A stretch of DNA of 32,030 nucleotides. It comes from Baffinella frigidus (lineage: Eukaryota > Cryptophyceae > Cryptomonadales > Baffinellaceae). Below the pieces are notes generated by a model. That model ran no database searches. It was not told the origin of the DNA and was given only the letters and a program-made list of their open reading frames with translations. Both the position numbers and the translations under genes were made by a program. This document shows positions 8,901-18,985 of the stretch, one piece after another; positions within the stretch are counted from its first letter, which is position 1; each line of letters opens with the position of its first letter. The stretch spans positions 1,971,942 through 2,003,971 of the forward strand of contig MU646304.1 of the NCBI GenBank assembly GCA_026770585.1. Direction: 5' to 3'.

Positions 8901-10528
8901 ATGGCTGGCGATGCGGATGCGTCGGCGAGCAAGCCTGGGGCAGCTGCGGATGACTTCGAGGATGACGAGGAGGAGGAGGAAGGGTCCTTTGGGTCAATGA
9001 TGGTGAACATCTACTACGCGCTGATGAATCTCGCCATCACGCTAGGCGCCGTCGGGATCATGCTCGTTGCCTACTGGCTCTTCAAGTGGGCAAACGTGAG
9101 ATCATCCGCGTCCCAACAGTGTCCCTGTGCACGCCGTCATCCTGCTCTCTCTTCCCAGAAACAATCCCTGCTCTTGAGTTGGTAGGCACCCTTCCAAGGC
9201 GGATCGGCGCTGATGTGGTTCTGAATCCCCTCCCCCCCGCACAGTGTCGAGACTGCTGCTGCAACGCCTGCAACCACGGGAGCAGCTACTGCGCGTTCCC
9301 GCGATACAACGGAGAGGACATTGGCGACGATACACGCAACTTCATCTTCTTCATGTGCCTCGCCGGCTTCTTCAACTTCGCCCTCTCATACTCCATCTGG
9401 GCCAACTACGGCAGCCCCAGGTTTCCTGCCAGCGCCACACGAACCCCCCCGCGCAATTTGACCGTTGCCCCCGCGTGCTGCTCGGTGCAGGAGTCCCACG
9501 CACGGACCTGACTTTCAAACTGGACGCGGGCTGGCAGGATGTTTCTGCTGGCGCCAGGGATCGCAGCCATCGGGCTGCTGGCACACCACGGCCTCTCGAT
9601 GCAGTGGCTCAAGTGCAACCCCGTCGAGCGCCCCGCGAACAACCTGGCGAACTGGATCCAGATGAAGGCGCTTGATACGGAGCACGGGCGCGTGGCCATG
9701 TACACCCTCGCGGCGTATGCAGCCCTCCTCACCTTCGACGCGCTCATCAGGTCTCATCACTCACTTGATCAATCACCAGGTCTGATCCCTCAATTGATCG
9801 CGCTCATCACGTCTCCTGACTCACTCAGTCACGGCATCACGCCTCACCAACCGCCCTGCTCACTCGACGGCCCTGCTGACTTACCCAGCGACAACCTGCC
9901 GCCTCACCCTCCCTGATGGCTTGCCCTTTGAAACTTTGGCAAGGCTCGTCTTATGGTCAGCTGTTCTTCTCCTCTGCCGAGAGAGGGGGTAGAGTGATAT
10001 CTGGGCTGTACGAACACCCTTGGTCGAGCCTCGGTCGGTGTCTGTTTTCTGAAATCAGGACCTGCGCGTTGACAAAACGCAAGGTTTAGTCAACCCTCTG
10101 GTACAATTAAGAGCACGCAGACCCCAAATCCTGAGCGGGTTCTTAAGTTTCGGGTTCGTGTAACCCAGATATCCCTGTAACGGGGTTGGTTGGTTGGTTG
10201 GTTGGTTCGTTGGTTGGTCCGCTGGATGTGGGTGTTTCTGGCGCGGGGCGTGACGGGGCGTGGTGGCAGCATGGTGCTGACGCGGGGTGGCACGGGGCAA
10301 GGCGTGGTGGCATCATTATCACGCGGGATTCGACGGGGCATGATGGCAGCATGGTGTGCTGACGCGGGGTGTGACATGGCGGGCGGGCGTGTGTGCAGCA
10401 TGGTGTGCTGGGGTGTAGCTGACGCGGGGCGGGCGTGTGTTGGCAGTATGGTGTGCTGCTGCTGCGTCGAGGAGATGGCCGACGACGAGGAGGGCCCGCC
10501 CCAAGCAGGAAAGGCCAAGACCGAATGA
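8901..10528 (+). CDS. Four-TM cysteine-rich membrane protein, unknown family
   Basis: Exons 8901-9095, 9245-9420, 9538-9750, 10447-10528 (TGA) join in phase to 221 aa. The N-terminus is acidic (DDFEDDEEEEEG). Hydrophobic segments lie at about 38-62, 97-117, 125-147 and 176-194. Between TM1 and TM2 is a cysteine cluster, C66-x2-CCC-x2-C74-x6-C81 (CRDCCCNAC), that could bind metal or form disulfides. Right after TM4 come four cysteines (MVCCCC), a plausible palmitoylation site, then an acidic tail. Equal N- and C-terminal charge suggests both ends are cytosolic. I do not recognise the family. A rival last exon, 10059-10089 (TAG), is also in phase but gives only a short basic tail; the 10447 exon is better because it supplies a typical post-TM tail. 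Intron 1 begins with a good donor (GTGAGA). Confidence 0.72.
10184..10446. repeat. Tandem repeat with repeated acceptor-like units
   Basis: A GGTT run (10184-10206) is followed by diverged units of the type gcagcatggtg...ctgacgcggggtg, repeated about five times up to the real exon 4 start (ggcag/TATGGTGTGC). Several units carry CAG followed by CATGGTG, so they are decayed copies of the exon's own 3' splice site and start. Confidence 0.65.
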
Positions 10529-11820
10529 GCGCTGCCTGCCTGTGACACACCAACGCAGCGCCGACAGCAGGGGATGCAGGCGTGTAGATTGTCAGGCCAC
10601 GCGAGTGCGTCCGCCGCCCCGGCACAGCGTGCGCTGCACGTACGTGTTCCCGCGTTGGTCCCGAGGCAGCCAGCCTAGGCTGGCTGCGCGATCTGGCGTC
10701 TGTCTCGTGCGAGCAGGACTCTACCAGGACAGGCACAAGCTTGCGATGCCACGTTGTTGAGTCGCTTGCTTCATGTAAATATCGTGTACCCGTGTGCCAA
10801 CCACTCGCGTGGTGTCTCAAGCTCGCGTTGTATCTAGATGGTCCGTACATGCACCAGCAGGGTCGGGGACGCCTCACTCCCCGTGAATCGTGGTCTGGTG
10901 TCGTGGCGGCGCAGCCACTTTACAGGCGTGTTGCAGCCTTGGGCTTCGCGTGTTTCGCGCCAGACGCCGCTTGGCCCAGAGAGCCTTCCCCTCCCGAGCC
11001 TGCCGAGCACCACCAGGCAGACAATCAATTTTCGAGGTCTGTGAGAACTAAGTCCCAATGGCTCGACTGTAGTCGGGGTAAGCTCTATCAGCTTACCCCG
11101 AATACAGTCGAGCTATCGGGGCCTAGTCCTCACAAGGTCTCCAAACTCGCCAGGAGAGTCTCACCCAGCACAGAAAAAACGTGTGCGGTGTACTTGCTGC
11201 GCCCCTCCTGCCCCCTGACTAGCGCAGAACAAAATGCGGCATCCTGGGTGCGCTGCGCGGCCCCCTCCCTTGACTAGCGCCCGGCTGCCGGCGCCGCCTT
11301 GCCCCAGCAGAGGCAAGGAGGCCGGCGGCGCTGGCTTGCCCCAGCGGAAGCAGCACCGGGTGCAGGGTTTCGAGCCTGCGCGGGGTGCGCCTGCCGGGAG
11401 CCATGCGCCAGCACACGCTTGCTGGAGGCGACAGTCACGCTGTCAGTCAGTGCGAGAGTGAGAGCGTGAGAGCGTGAGAGAGTGAGAGTGAGGCAGAGAG
11501 TGAGTGAGTGAGGGAGGGAGTACCTGCGGAACCCGCAGAGGGGGTCCTGACGGCACCGGAGGGTGTCCGCGAGACCGAGTCTCCAGACGCGGTGCGCAGC
11601 CGCGTGCCTGCCGCCGCCGCCGTGCTGCCACCCACCAACCCGACCAGGTCAGCGCGAACCAACCGACGCAGTTCAGCACGCGGTGCGCCTCAGCACTAAG
11701 CGACCCCCCCACCACATCCCGGCATGAGCGCTGCAGGACAGGCAGGATGCCTGCCGCGAGCACGCCTGGCAGCCAGAGGCCACAGCGCGGGGGGTCCTTG
11801 GTCCCAATCCACACACAAGG
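10529..11820. other. Intergenic region, no supported gene
   Basis: GC-rich sequence downstream of the four-TM gene. It includes the inverted repeat at 11041-11133 and a GAGTGAGA-rich tract (11450-11520). A Pro/Ala/Glu-rich open stretch (about 11522-11647, ending at a possible donor before GTCAGC) could be an exon, but nothing joins to it. Confidence 0.45.
11041..11133. repeat. Inverted repeat (foldback)
   Basis: Inner arms 11061-11084 and 11090-11113 pair almost perfectly (ctcgactgta and tacagtcgag; ggggtaagct and agcttacccc) around a 5-bp loop. Weaker pairing extends outward (gtgaga/cctcac). It looks like a small MITE or hairpin. Confidence 0.8.
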
Positions 11821-12456
11821 AGGTTTAGGGTGTAGGGTCTAGGGTTTAGAGTTAAGAGTGTGAGATTGAAGGTTCAGGGTTCAATGTTTAAGGGTTCGGG
11901 TTTAGGGATTAGAGGTTATAGGGGTAGGGGGTAAGGGTTCGGGGTTTGGGTTCGGGGTTTGGGGTTTGGGATTGAGGGTTTAGAGTTCAGGGTTTAGGGT
12001 TTAGGGTTTAGGGTTTAGGGTTTAGGGTTTGAGTTTAGGGTAGGGTTTAGGGTTGAGAGTTGAGGGTTGAGGGTTGAGGGTTGAAGGTTTGAGGTGTAAG
12101 GTTTGAGGTGTAGAGTTTGAGATTTGGGGATTTGGGGATTAGGGGTTAGGGATTCAGGATAAGGGATTGGAGATGAGGGGTCAGGGATCAGAATTTAGGG
12201 TGTAGGGTGTAGGGGGTAGGGGGTGGGGGGTGGGGGGTAGGGTGTAGGATTCAGGGTGTAAGGGTGAAGGGTGTTGGGTGTAGGGTTTAGGGTGTAGGGT
12301 TTGGGGTTTAGGGTTTAGGGTTTAGGGGGGTGTAGGGTTTAGGATTTAGAGTTGGGGTTTAGGGTTCGGGGTTGAGGGTTCAGGTTTTGGGTAAACGATT
12401 TAGGTGTTGGGGTCCAGGTTTCATGGTTGAGTGTTTGGTGTTGAGGGTTTGGGGTC
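11821..12456. repeat. Intergenic TTTAGGG-type heptamer array
   Basis: About 635 bp of degenerate heptamers with local variants (TTGAGGG near 12060-12085, GTAGGGG near 12200-12245). No exon lies inside. It ends at the inverted repeat at 12462-12537. Confidence 0.9.
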
Positions 12457-12461
12457 TAAGG

Positions 12462-12537
12462 ACTAGCGTGAGATAGGCCCGCCTCGAGAATTGTTGGAGC
12501 TATTGGAGGAATTTGGACGGGCCTATCCTATGCTAGT
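12462..12537. repeat. Inverted repeat
   Basis: Arms of 20 bp (actagcgtgagataggcccg and cgggcctatcctatgctagt) flank a 36-bp loop with few mismatches. It abuts the end of a heptamer array. The sequence from here to 13147 is GC-rich with a short direct repeat (caccaggtaNggagctagca, about 12594-12630) and no gene I can support. Confidence 0.78.
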
Positions 12538-13147
12538 TCTCACATTGTGCGTGTGCTATGGCGACAAAAGGAAGGCTACCAGGCCTCGTTCACACCAGGT
12601 AGGGAGCTAGCACCAGGTACGGAGCTAGCAGAATGATCGGGCAGTCACGGGCCTTGCACCAGCCAAAGAGCCACGAGGGGTGTGGGTATCTAAGCTCTAA
12701 GGGCACCTAAGGATGCAAGGTTATGAGGACGCCAAATTAGGATCTTGGTTGGAGGCGTAAGTGAATGAGACCTGGACGCTCCGAGGTGCAGGTGGCGGGC
12801 CATGGCGACGGGGCTGCCCGCGCTCGCGTCTCGATGGCGCGGCGAGGCACCTGCGCCCCCGGCTGCTCCCCGGCTGCTGCTCCGCGCCATCCGCGATGGC
12901 GACCCCTGCGCGCCCCCCGTAGGTCAGACGCCACCACATCAGGCAATACCACACCGAGCGCGTCGGTAACCAGCCAGCCTAGGATCCTACTTGCAGACGG
13001 CAATCCAGGTCAGACAGATCACTGCAGCGAGCGAGGCAGGAACCAGCCTACTTACTTCAGGCTTGCAGGCTATTGAGCCTGGCCGACAGACCGGGTGCCG
13101 TTTCTCCTGGGTTCGAAGAGGTGAGACAGATCACCACAGCGAGCGCG

Positions 13148-13189
13148 TCAGCAACAAGTAAGCTGCCTGTTGGCAGCTTACTTGCTGAC
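13148..13189. repeat. Perfect hairpin
   Basis: The 13-bp arms caagtaagctgcc (13155-13167) and ggcagcttacttg (13172-13184) are exact complements around a 4-bp loop, with gtcag/ctgac flanking pairs. Confidence 0.85.
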
Positions 13190-13289
13190 GGCAGGCCCGC
13201 GTGCCTGTCGCGACGAGACAAACATCAGGGCTGGAACAGCCGCTGTTTTTAGCATTATGCGCATGTTAATAGGGCAACATCCCAAATTC

Positions 13290-13411
13290 AGTGAAGTTGG
13301 ACTACGGTATTGACTACGGTGGGCCGTAGGACCTTTTAGGGCTCCTACAAAAAAAACGGGTCTAGGGGCCCTACAGCCTACCGTAGTTAATACCGTAGGC
13401 TCAACTTCACT
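13290..13411. repeat. Foldback element
   Basis: About 40-bp arms start agtgaagttggactacggta and end with the complement (accgtaggctcaacttcact), with an internal TTGACTACGGT/ACCGTAGTTAA pairing and a centre rich in CCTAC/GTAGG. Same style as 4936-5062 but different arms. Confidence 0.8.
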
Positions 13412-13547
13412 AATTTCAGCTCGTTACCCTACGAATGTGCATGCCATGCGGGTGGGCCCTAGGTGCGCCGCAGGCTGGGATGAGCCGTGAGGGTGGCAAT
13501 AGCGGTAGTGAGAGGGGTTGAGGGTGGCAATAGCGGCAGGGCAATAC

Positions 13548-15220
13548 CTGTGGGAGGGCGCGCAGCGAGGTGCTGGTGCCGTTGCCCATCTCTGCCGGCA
13601 GAGGCACCACCGCCGCCCGTCAGTCAGTCAGTCAGTCGCCTCTCTGCGACTGTCGAGCAACGCGCATCCGCATCACGCGGCCGTACCCCAGACAATCACC
13701 CAAACCCCTAGAGAGCCGCTGCCAAGCACCGACCCTAGACCCTCAACCCTAAACCACGCAGACCCCTAGCAAGGCGCTGGCAAGAACCCCTAAAGAGGAT
13801 CACCGACCTCTGAGCCTGGTGCCACGAACCTGAGCACCCCTGGGAAAGATGCAGTCAAGGCAAACCTTAAGCAAGCGCATGCTGTGACAAGCCGTTACGT
13901 ACAGTGACGTTACGTACAGTGACAACGCCTGCCTGCCTGCCAGGACGGGATTGCGGACGGGGGACGAGCGAGTAGAGCGAGGGAGGTTGGCAAAGAGGCT
14001 GGGCGAAGGAGGTGGATCAGAGAGGTGGGCGAGAGAGAGAGGAGGGCGAGAGAGAGAGAGGAGGGCGAGAGAGAGAGAGGAGGGCGAGAGAGAGGGAGGA
14101 GGGCGAGAGAGAGGGAGGAGGGCAGGGCGAGGGGAGCACCGAGGAGCGAATCAAGCTGGGCGAGAAGCGACGCAACCTCCTGATGCTGGAAGCTCTTGGC
14201 AAGATCGAGGGGCGTTCTGCCCTGGCGATCCACGCTCCCGAGATCCGCGCCCGCGGACGCCAGCTCCTGCACCGTGTCCATGTGCCCCCGCTGCGCCGCC
14301 ATGTGCCTGCTTCAGGGGTTGCGGGTTAGGGGTTGGGGGTGAGGGTATAGGGCTGAGGGTTGAGGGTTTTAAGTTTTAGGGTTTAGGGTTCAGGGTTCAG
14401 GTTTTTGGGGTTGGGTTTAGGGGTTAGGGTATGGGATTTACAGGGGCGTGCGGCGCATGCCATCGGGGTGGTTGAGCGCGGCGCCATAGTGTGCGATCAC
14501 CCGCGCCACGTCCGCGCGCCCCGCCTGCGCCACCCGCCATCCTTTACCGCCAAGCGCTAAGGGCTTAAGCTTTAGGGTGTATGCTTTAGGGTTTAGGGGT
14601 CAGGGGTTAGGGTTAAGGGTTTATGCGTTAGGGTTGAGGGGTAAGGGGTTAGGGTTTAGGATTGCACCTGGGCGGCATGGTGCAGCGGCGCCTGGCTCCA
14701 CTCGTCCTCTGGGTTCACGTTTGCCTTGGCCAGGATGAGCTGCTCCGCCACCTCCCCGGATGCACTCTCGTGCAGTGCCGAAACTCCTTTCGGCGTTTGG
14801 GCGTCGACCTGGTGAAGGGTTTAGGGGTTGGGGTGTAGGGTGCAGAGTTTAGGGTGTAGGGTTTAGGGTGTAGGGTTTGGGGTTGAGGGTTTAGGGTTTA
14901 GGGTGTAAGGTTTGGAGTTGACGTTTGCGCCCTGGGTGCAGAGCCACTCCACCAGCTCTGCGTGGTCCCCTGCTGCCCCGTGGTGCAACGCTGTCCGCCG
15001 GTCTTGGTCTACCTGCTTTACGCTGTGGCCTTCAGGGTATCGAGTGTGGGGATTGGGGTTTAGGGATTAGGGTTCAGGGTTCAGAGTTTAGGGTGTGGGT
15101 TTTAGAGTTTGGGGTTCAGGGTTTCAGGTTTCGGGCTTCGGGGTTCGGGATTCGGGATTCGGGATTCGGGATTCAGGTTTCGGGAGGGATTCGGGATTAG
15201 GGTTGAGGGTTGGAGTTGAG

Positions 15221-15252
<32 letters not shown>

Positions 15253-15921
15253 GGGGCTTAAGATTTAGGGGTTGGGCTTCAGGGTTCAGAGTTTAGGGTT
15301 TGGGGTTCGGGGTTCGGGTTTCGGGTGTCGGGATTCGGGATTTCGGATTCGGGATTCGGGATTAGGGTTGAGGGTTGAGGGTTGAGGGTGAAGGTTGAGG
15401 TTTGAGGGTTGAGGGTTCAGGGTTTCAGTTTCAGGGGTTGGGGTTTAGGGGTTGGGGTTTAGGGTTTAGCGTTTGGGGTTTACCGCGTCGAGCGGCTGGC
15501 CTTTCGCAACCAAGTCCTTGAGAAGGAACAGGCTCCCGCTCCCCGCGGCCGCGAAGATGTTCAGGTCGCCACGCTTTGTCTCCGCACTCAGGTCCTGCGC
15601 GCTGCGCGCCAGCTTGCCCTGCCTTCTGTCAGCGGCCTTGGCTGCTCCCATGGCGCGCATGTTGGCGAACAGGCTGGGCACTTTCTGTTTGCCCTTCGGC
15701 TGCGGACTGTTGGCCGTCGCGGCGCTGCTGCCTGCTGCTGGCTTCCTGGCGGGCGTCGTCGTGCTGATGGCGGGCGGCTTCCTTGCGGCCGCGCCCGCAT
15801 TGGGTGGTTGCGCCTGCCGCATTCTGAGTCTCTCTTTCTGTCTCACAGGAGCGCAGCGTACGGGAAGACGCCCGAATCTGGAGGAGGGGACGTTCCGCGT
15901 CGTCAGCGGACGTGACGACAT
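13548..15921 (-). CDS. Ankyrin-repeat protein, exons split by heptamer-filled introns
   Basis: Minus-strand exons 15921-15484, 15012-14923, 14808-14668, 14524-14442, 14306-14140 and probably 13591-13548 join in phase. The first 110 residues are Ala/Pro/Lys-rich; about five ankyrin repeats follow. Signatures include DRRTALHHGAAGDHAELVEW, the join TPL + HMAAQRGHMDTV across an intron (classic TPLHxAAxxGH), and GRTPLDLAKSFQHQEVASLL. Ankyrin repeats mediate protein binding; no enzymatic domain is visible, so the partner is unknown. The start is either ATG 15921 or ATG 15822. The last listed exon (EMGNGTSTSLRALPQ) is phase-compatible but short, and the true 3' end is unresolved: translation could read on to TGA near 13416 or splice further. 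The span 14139-13592 holds a (gagagagaggagggc)n tract at 14030-14125. Confidence 0.78.
14315..15480. repeat. TTTAGGG-type arrays in four ankyrin-gene introns
   Basis: Arrays lie at about 14315-14435, 14565-14665, 14815-14922 and 15045-15480, each within an intron and separated only by exons. Locally homogenised variants include GGGATTC (about 15145-15178) and TTGAGGG (about 15215-15250, 15362-15390). On the sense (-) strand they read CCCTAAA. The exons stay GC-rich and repeat-free. Confidence 0.92.
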
Positions 15922-16410
15922 GAAGAGTCTCTCCGTGTTAGAGTAAGGTGCTTCCTCAGCCTCTGTGATACAGCAAGGTGGTTTCTCGGCAATCTGTCGC
16001 AGAGGCAGGGGCTAATTCGCTGTTCGCTCTGAGGTGGGGACGGATGGGCTGGAGGTTGTGGTGGTGAAGGTGGCTGTTCCGGAGGAGTGCGGAAGATTCT
16101 GAATTCAATACTTGGCGGGACTTCCCTCGCAACACCGAGATCCTCTGAGCCCCATCGTGTCGTGCGCAACATTTCACTCTACCGTTCACTCGCAGCATCT
16201 AGCTCCTGTGATGCACGTCGTGTCGTGCGCAAGACAGGCTTACCCTGACGGCTATCGGCGACCTGGGGTTCCGACGTCGTGTCAGTGTCTTCCCGTCTTC
16301 GTTCCAATGTTGTCAGCAACGAAAAAAAACGCTGTAAAAAGAACAAGACACCGTCAAGACCGGGTTCAGCCTAAAGGAGCAGTTCTGCCGCGATCCTCTG
16401 TAAGGGGGGC
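15922..16410. promoter_or_regulatory. Upstream region of the ankyrin gene
   Basis: About 490 bp of unique sequence without heptamers lies upstream of the ankyrin start and should contain its promoter and 5' UTR. A gtcgtgcgcaa motif occurs twice (about 16158-16168 and 16220-16230). No TATA box or coding exon is evident. Confidence 0.35.
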
Positions 16411-16515
16411 TTGATGTGATCCGAAAGGAAGCCTGGCCTTCCTACAGAACCAGTTCCGGTGTCCGCCTATGTTGGGAGCTCGAAGAACCTAAAGGACCTA
16501 AAAAGGACCTAAAAA
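16411..16515 (+). repeat. Dispersed ~90-bp element, copy 1
   Basis: The element starts with a G run and TTGATGTGATCCGAAAGGAA, contains GTTCCGGTGTCCGCCTATGT and GGGAGCTCGAAGAACC, and ends in a CCTAAAGGA-type tail. Further + copies lie at about 16905-16985, 17342-17440, 17441-17525, 17545-17605 and 24594-24695; - copies at about 20238-20328, 27195-27290, 27308-27372, 27452-27550 and 28838-28915. It does not encode a conserved frame across copies. A/B-box-like motifs are not convincing. Confidence 0.85.
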
Positions 16516-16552
16516 ATGAGGGTGGAGTAGCAGGCGTTTTGTGTGGTAACAT

Positions 16553-16659
16553 GATGTTCCCCCAGTACTTCGAACAAACTGAGACCACATTTGTGAAACA
16601 GAATTGGAAGTTGGTCCTTGAAGGTGGTCTCAGATTCTTCGAAGTACTGGGGGAACATC
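16553..16659. repeat. Inverted repeat with perfect 22-bp arms
   Basis: 16553-16574 (gatgttcccccagtacttcg...) is exactly complementary to 16638-16659. Pairing continues inward with ctgagaccac (16579-16588) and gtggtctcag (16624-16633). It is a small foldback element next to copy 1 of the dispersed element. No transposase is present. Confidence 0.9.
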
Positions 16660-16904
16660 TTCAAAAATAGCCCTTCGTGAGATTTACCTCACCCAGGCGG
16701 GCCCTTCCAGAGGAAGAAAAAACGTTTTCCTCCACTTCTGCCGATAAATTCAAGGGGGCTGTCGACAAATTTTGGTCTGCTACTCCACCCTCTAAAAAAT
16801 GCTTTCTTTGCAGTCCCTTCTACGGAACGGCGTGTCGTTGGCATATGTTGGGCGAAATTACAACCTAAAGGACCTGAAGTACCCGGTACCCAAAGGACCC
16901 GGGG

Positions 16905-17605
16905 GGGCTGAATGTGATCCGAAAGCGAAACATGGCTTTTCTGCAGAACAAGTTCCGGTGTCCGCCTATGTTGGGAGTGATTACTGATTACTGACTTTAT
17001 TGAAGAGGTTTCGCCGTTATTGCCTAACCCGTGCCATTACCAGACTATGATCGGTCTAGAATCGGTCCATTTTATACCCCGCTCGTTAAAAGAACCTAAA
17101 TGACCTAAAGTAATCAGATCCGTCGTTGGAGCTCCTGATTGCTGACTTACATTGGGGAGAACCCCTACATTTATTTGGTTGACATCTGAGATATCTGTGG
17201 TTGGAGCTCATCTGAGCTCAACGATGGGATACCACTATGGGCCTTCAGCCGACTTGCTGGTCATGGTGTGTGTGCGAGTGAGAACCTGTTTGGTTAAACT
17301 CAAACGCCCGATAAGGATCCTCTAATCGAAATCTGCACCGGGGGGGCGGAATGTGATCCGAAAGGAAGCATGGCCTTTCTGCAGAACAAATTCCGGTGTC
17401 TGCCTATGGTGGGAGTTAAAAGAACCTCAAGTACCTAAAGGATCCGAAAAGAAGCATGGCCTTTCTACAGAACCAGTTCCGGTGTCCGCCTATGTTGGGA
17501 GCTCGAATAACCTAAAGGACCCAAAGAGCGGTTGCACCAGGAATATGATCCGAAAGGAAGCATGGCTTTTCTACAGAACAAGTTCCGGTGTCCGCCTATG
17601 TATGG
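16905..17605 (+). repeat. Cluster of dispersed-element copies
   Basis: Four more copies of the ~90-bp element lie head to tail in one orientation (about 16905-16985, 17342-17440, 17441-17525, 17545-17605). Between the first two is a ~115-bp unit (16978-17093) repeated at 24135-24235, with the shared core aggtttcgccgttattgcct. The last copy breaks directly into the heptamer array that starts near 17606. Confidence 0.85.
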
Positions 17606-18985
17606 TTCAGGGTTCAGGATTCAGAGTTTAGGGTCTAGGGTTTAGGGTTTAGGGGTTGGGGTTTAGGGTTTAGGGTTTAGGGCTTCGGGTTTGGTAGGCT
17701 TTTGGGTTAAGAGGTAAAGGTTCAGGGTTTTGGGTTTAACGTTTCTGGTTTAGGTTTTAGAATTTTTGTTGTGGGGCTAATGTTTCTGGATTGGGGTTTC
17801 TGGTTTAGGTTTGAGGTTTGAGGGTTCAGGGTTTATTGAGGGTGGAGGGTTTACGATTTGGGGTATGGAGTTGAGGGTGTAGGGTTTTGGGTTTGGGGTT
17901 TAGGGTTTGGGGTTGAGGTTTCAGAGTTTAGGTTTTAGGGTTCAGGGTGTCGGGTTTCGGGTTTGGAGTGTGAGGTTGGGGTTTGAGGTTTCTTAGTGTG
18001 GGTTTTGGGTTCAGGCGGTGGGGTTCGGGATCTCTGGTTTGGGGTTCCTGGTTTGGGTTGCAGGGCTGGGTTTCTGGTTTAGATTTCAGGGTTCAGGGTT
18101 TAGGGTTTAAAACGGTTTAGGGTTTAGGATTAGGGTTTAAGGTTTAGGGTTTAGGGTTTATCGTTTGGGGTTAAGGGTTTGGGATTCAGGATTTCTGTTT
18201 CAGGGTTTAGGTTTCAAGGATTGGGGTTCAGGGGTTATGGTTCAGGGTTTGTGGTTCAGGGTTCAGGGTTTCGGGTTTAAGGTTTGGGTTTGGAATTTAA
18301 GTTGTGGGGTTCAGGTTGACGGTTTAGGGTTCAGGGTTTTGTATTTAGGGGTTTTGTGTTAAAGTTGAGGGGTTGCGGTTTAGGGTTCAGGATTTAGGGT
18401 TTGGGCTTTAGTCTTTGAGCTTTGGAGTTCAGGGTTGAGGGTTTAAGATTTGGGGTGCAAGGATTAGGGTTTGGGGTTTGGAGTTTGTGTTTGAGGGTTC
18501 AGGTTGCATGGTTCACGGTCCAGGGTGTAGTTTTCGGGGTTTGGGGTTTCTGGTTTAGGTTTTTGGGGTTGGGTTTAGGGTTTGGGGTGTGGGGTGTGGG
18601 GTTTGGGGTTGAGGTTCAGGATTTAGAGTGTGGGGTTCAGATTTTTGGTCTAGGGTTCAGGGTCTAGGGTTTTAGGTTTAGGGTTCAGGGTTCAGGGTTC
18701 AGGGTTCAGGGTCAAGGGTTTAGGGTCCAGAGCTAAGGGTTTGGGGTTTTGGGTTGGGGGTTTGGTGTTTGGAGTTCAGGGTTTATGGCTCTGGTTTTAG
18801 TTTAGGGTTCAAGGTTAGAGTTCAAGCAGGGTGAGGCTTGAGGGTATAGGGGTTAGGGTTGAAGGTTTAAGGTTGAGGGTTTAGGGTTTATGGTTTAGGG
18901 TTCACGGTTTCCGGTTTACTGTTTATGGTTTAGGGTTTAAGGTTTAGGGTTTATGGTTCATGTTTTAGGGTTTTGGGTTTATGAT
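17606..18985. repeat. 1.4-kb degenerate TTTAGGG array
   Basis: The longest heptamer array in the window. Units drift among TTTAGGG, TTCAGGG, TTTGGGG, TTCTGGT and others. No exon-like island is visible inside, so this is probably intergenic. Confidence 0.9.

Noticed and set aside
10059-10089. Alternative last exon of the four-TM gene
   Set aside because: Phase-compatible, but it ends after about ten basic residues; the exon at 10447 gives a better tail with four cysteines and an acidic end.
10143-10877. 244-aa open frame on the minus strand
   Set aside because: It is the reverse reading of GGTT and gcagcatggtg tandem repeats plus the real + exon 10447-10528; composition is Pro/His/Thr low complexity.
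12690-13003. Arg/Ala-rich minus-strand frames as further ankyrin-gene exons
   Set aside because: All three frames are open through GC-rich DNA and none continues an ankyrin repeat; splice phase is not decisive.
16720-16790. Possible distant copy of AKR exon 4 (cctccactt, FKGAVDKF versus FGGVDEF)
   Set aside because: The resemblance is short and could be chance; it lies near a dispersed unit also found beside AKR exon 4, so it may simply be flanking sequence carried with that unit.
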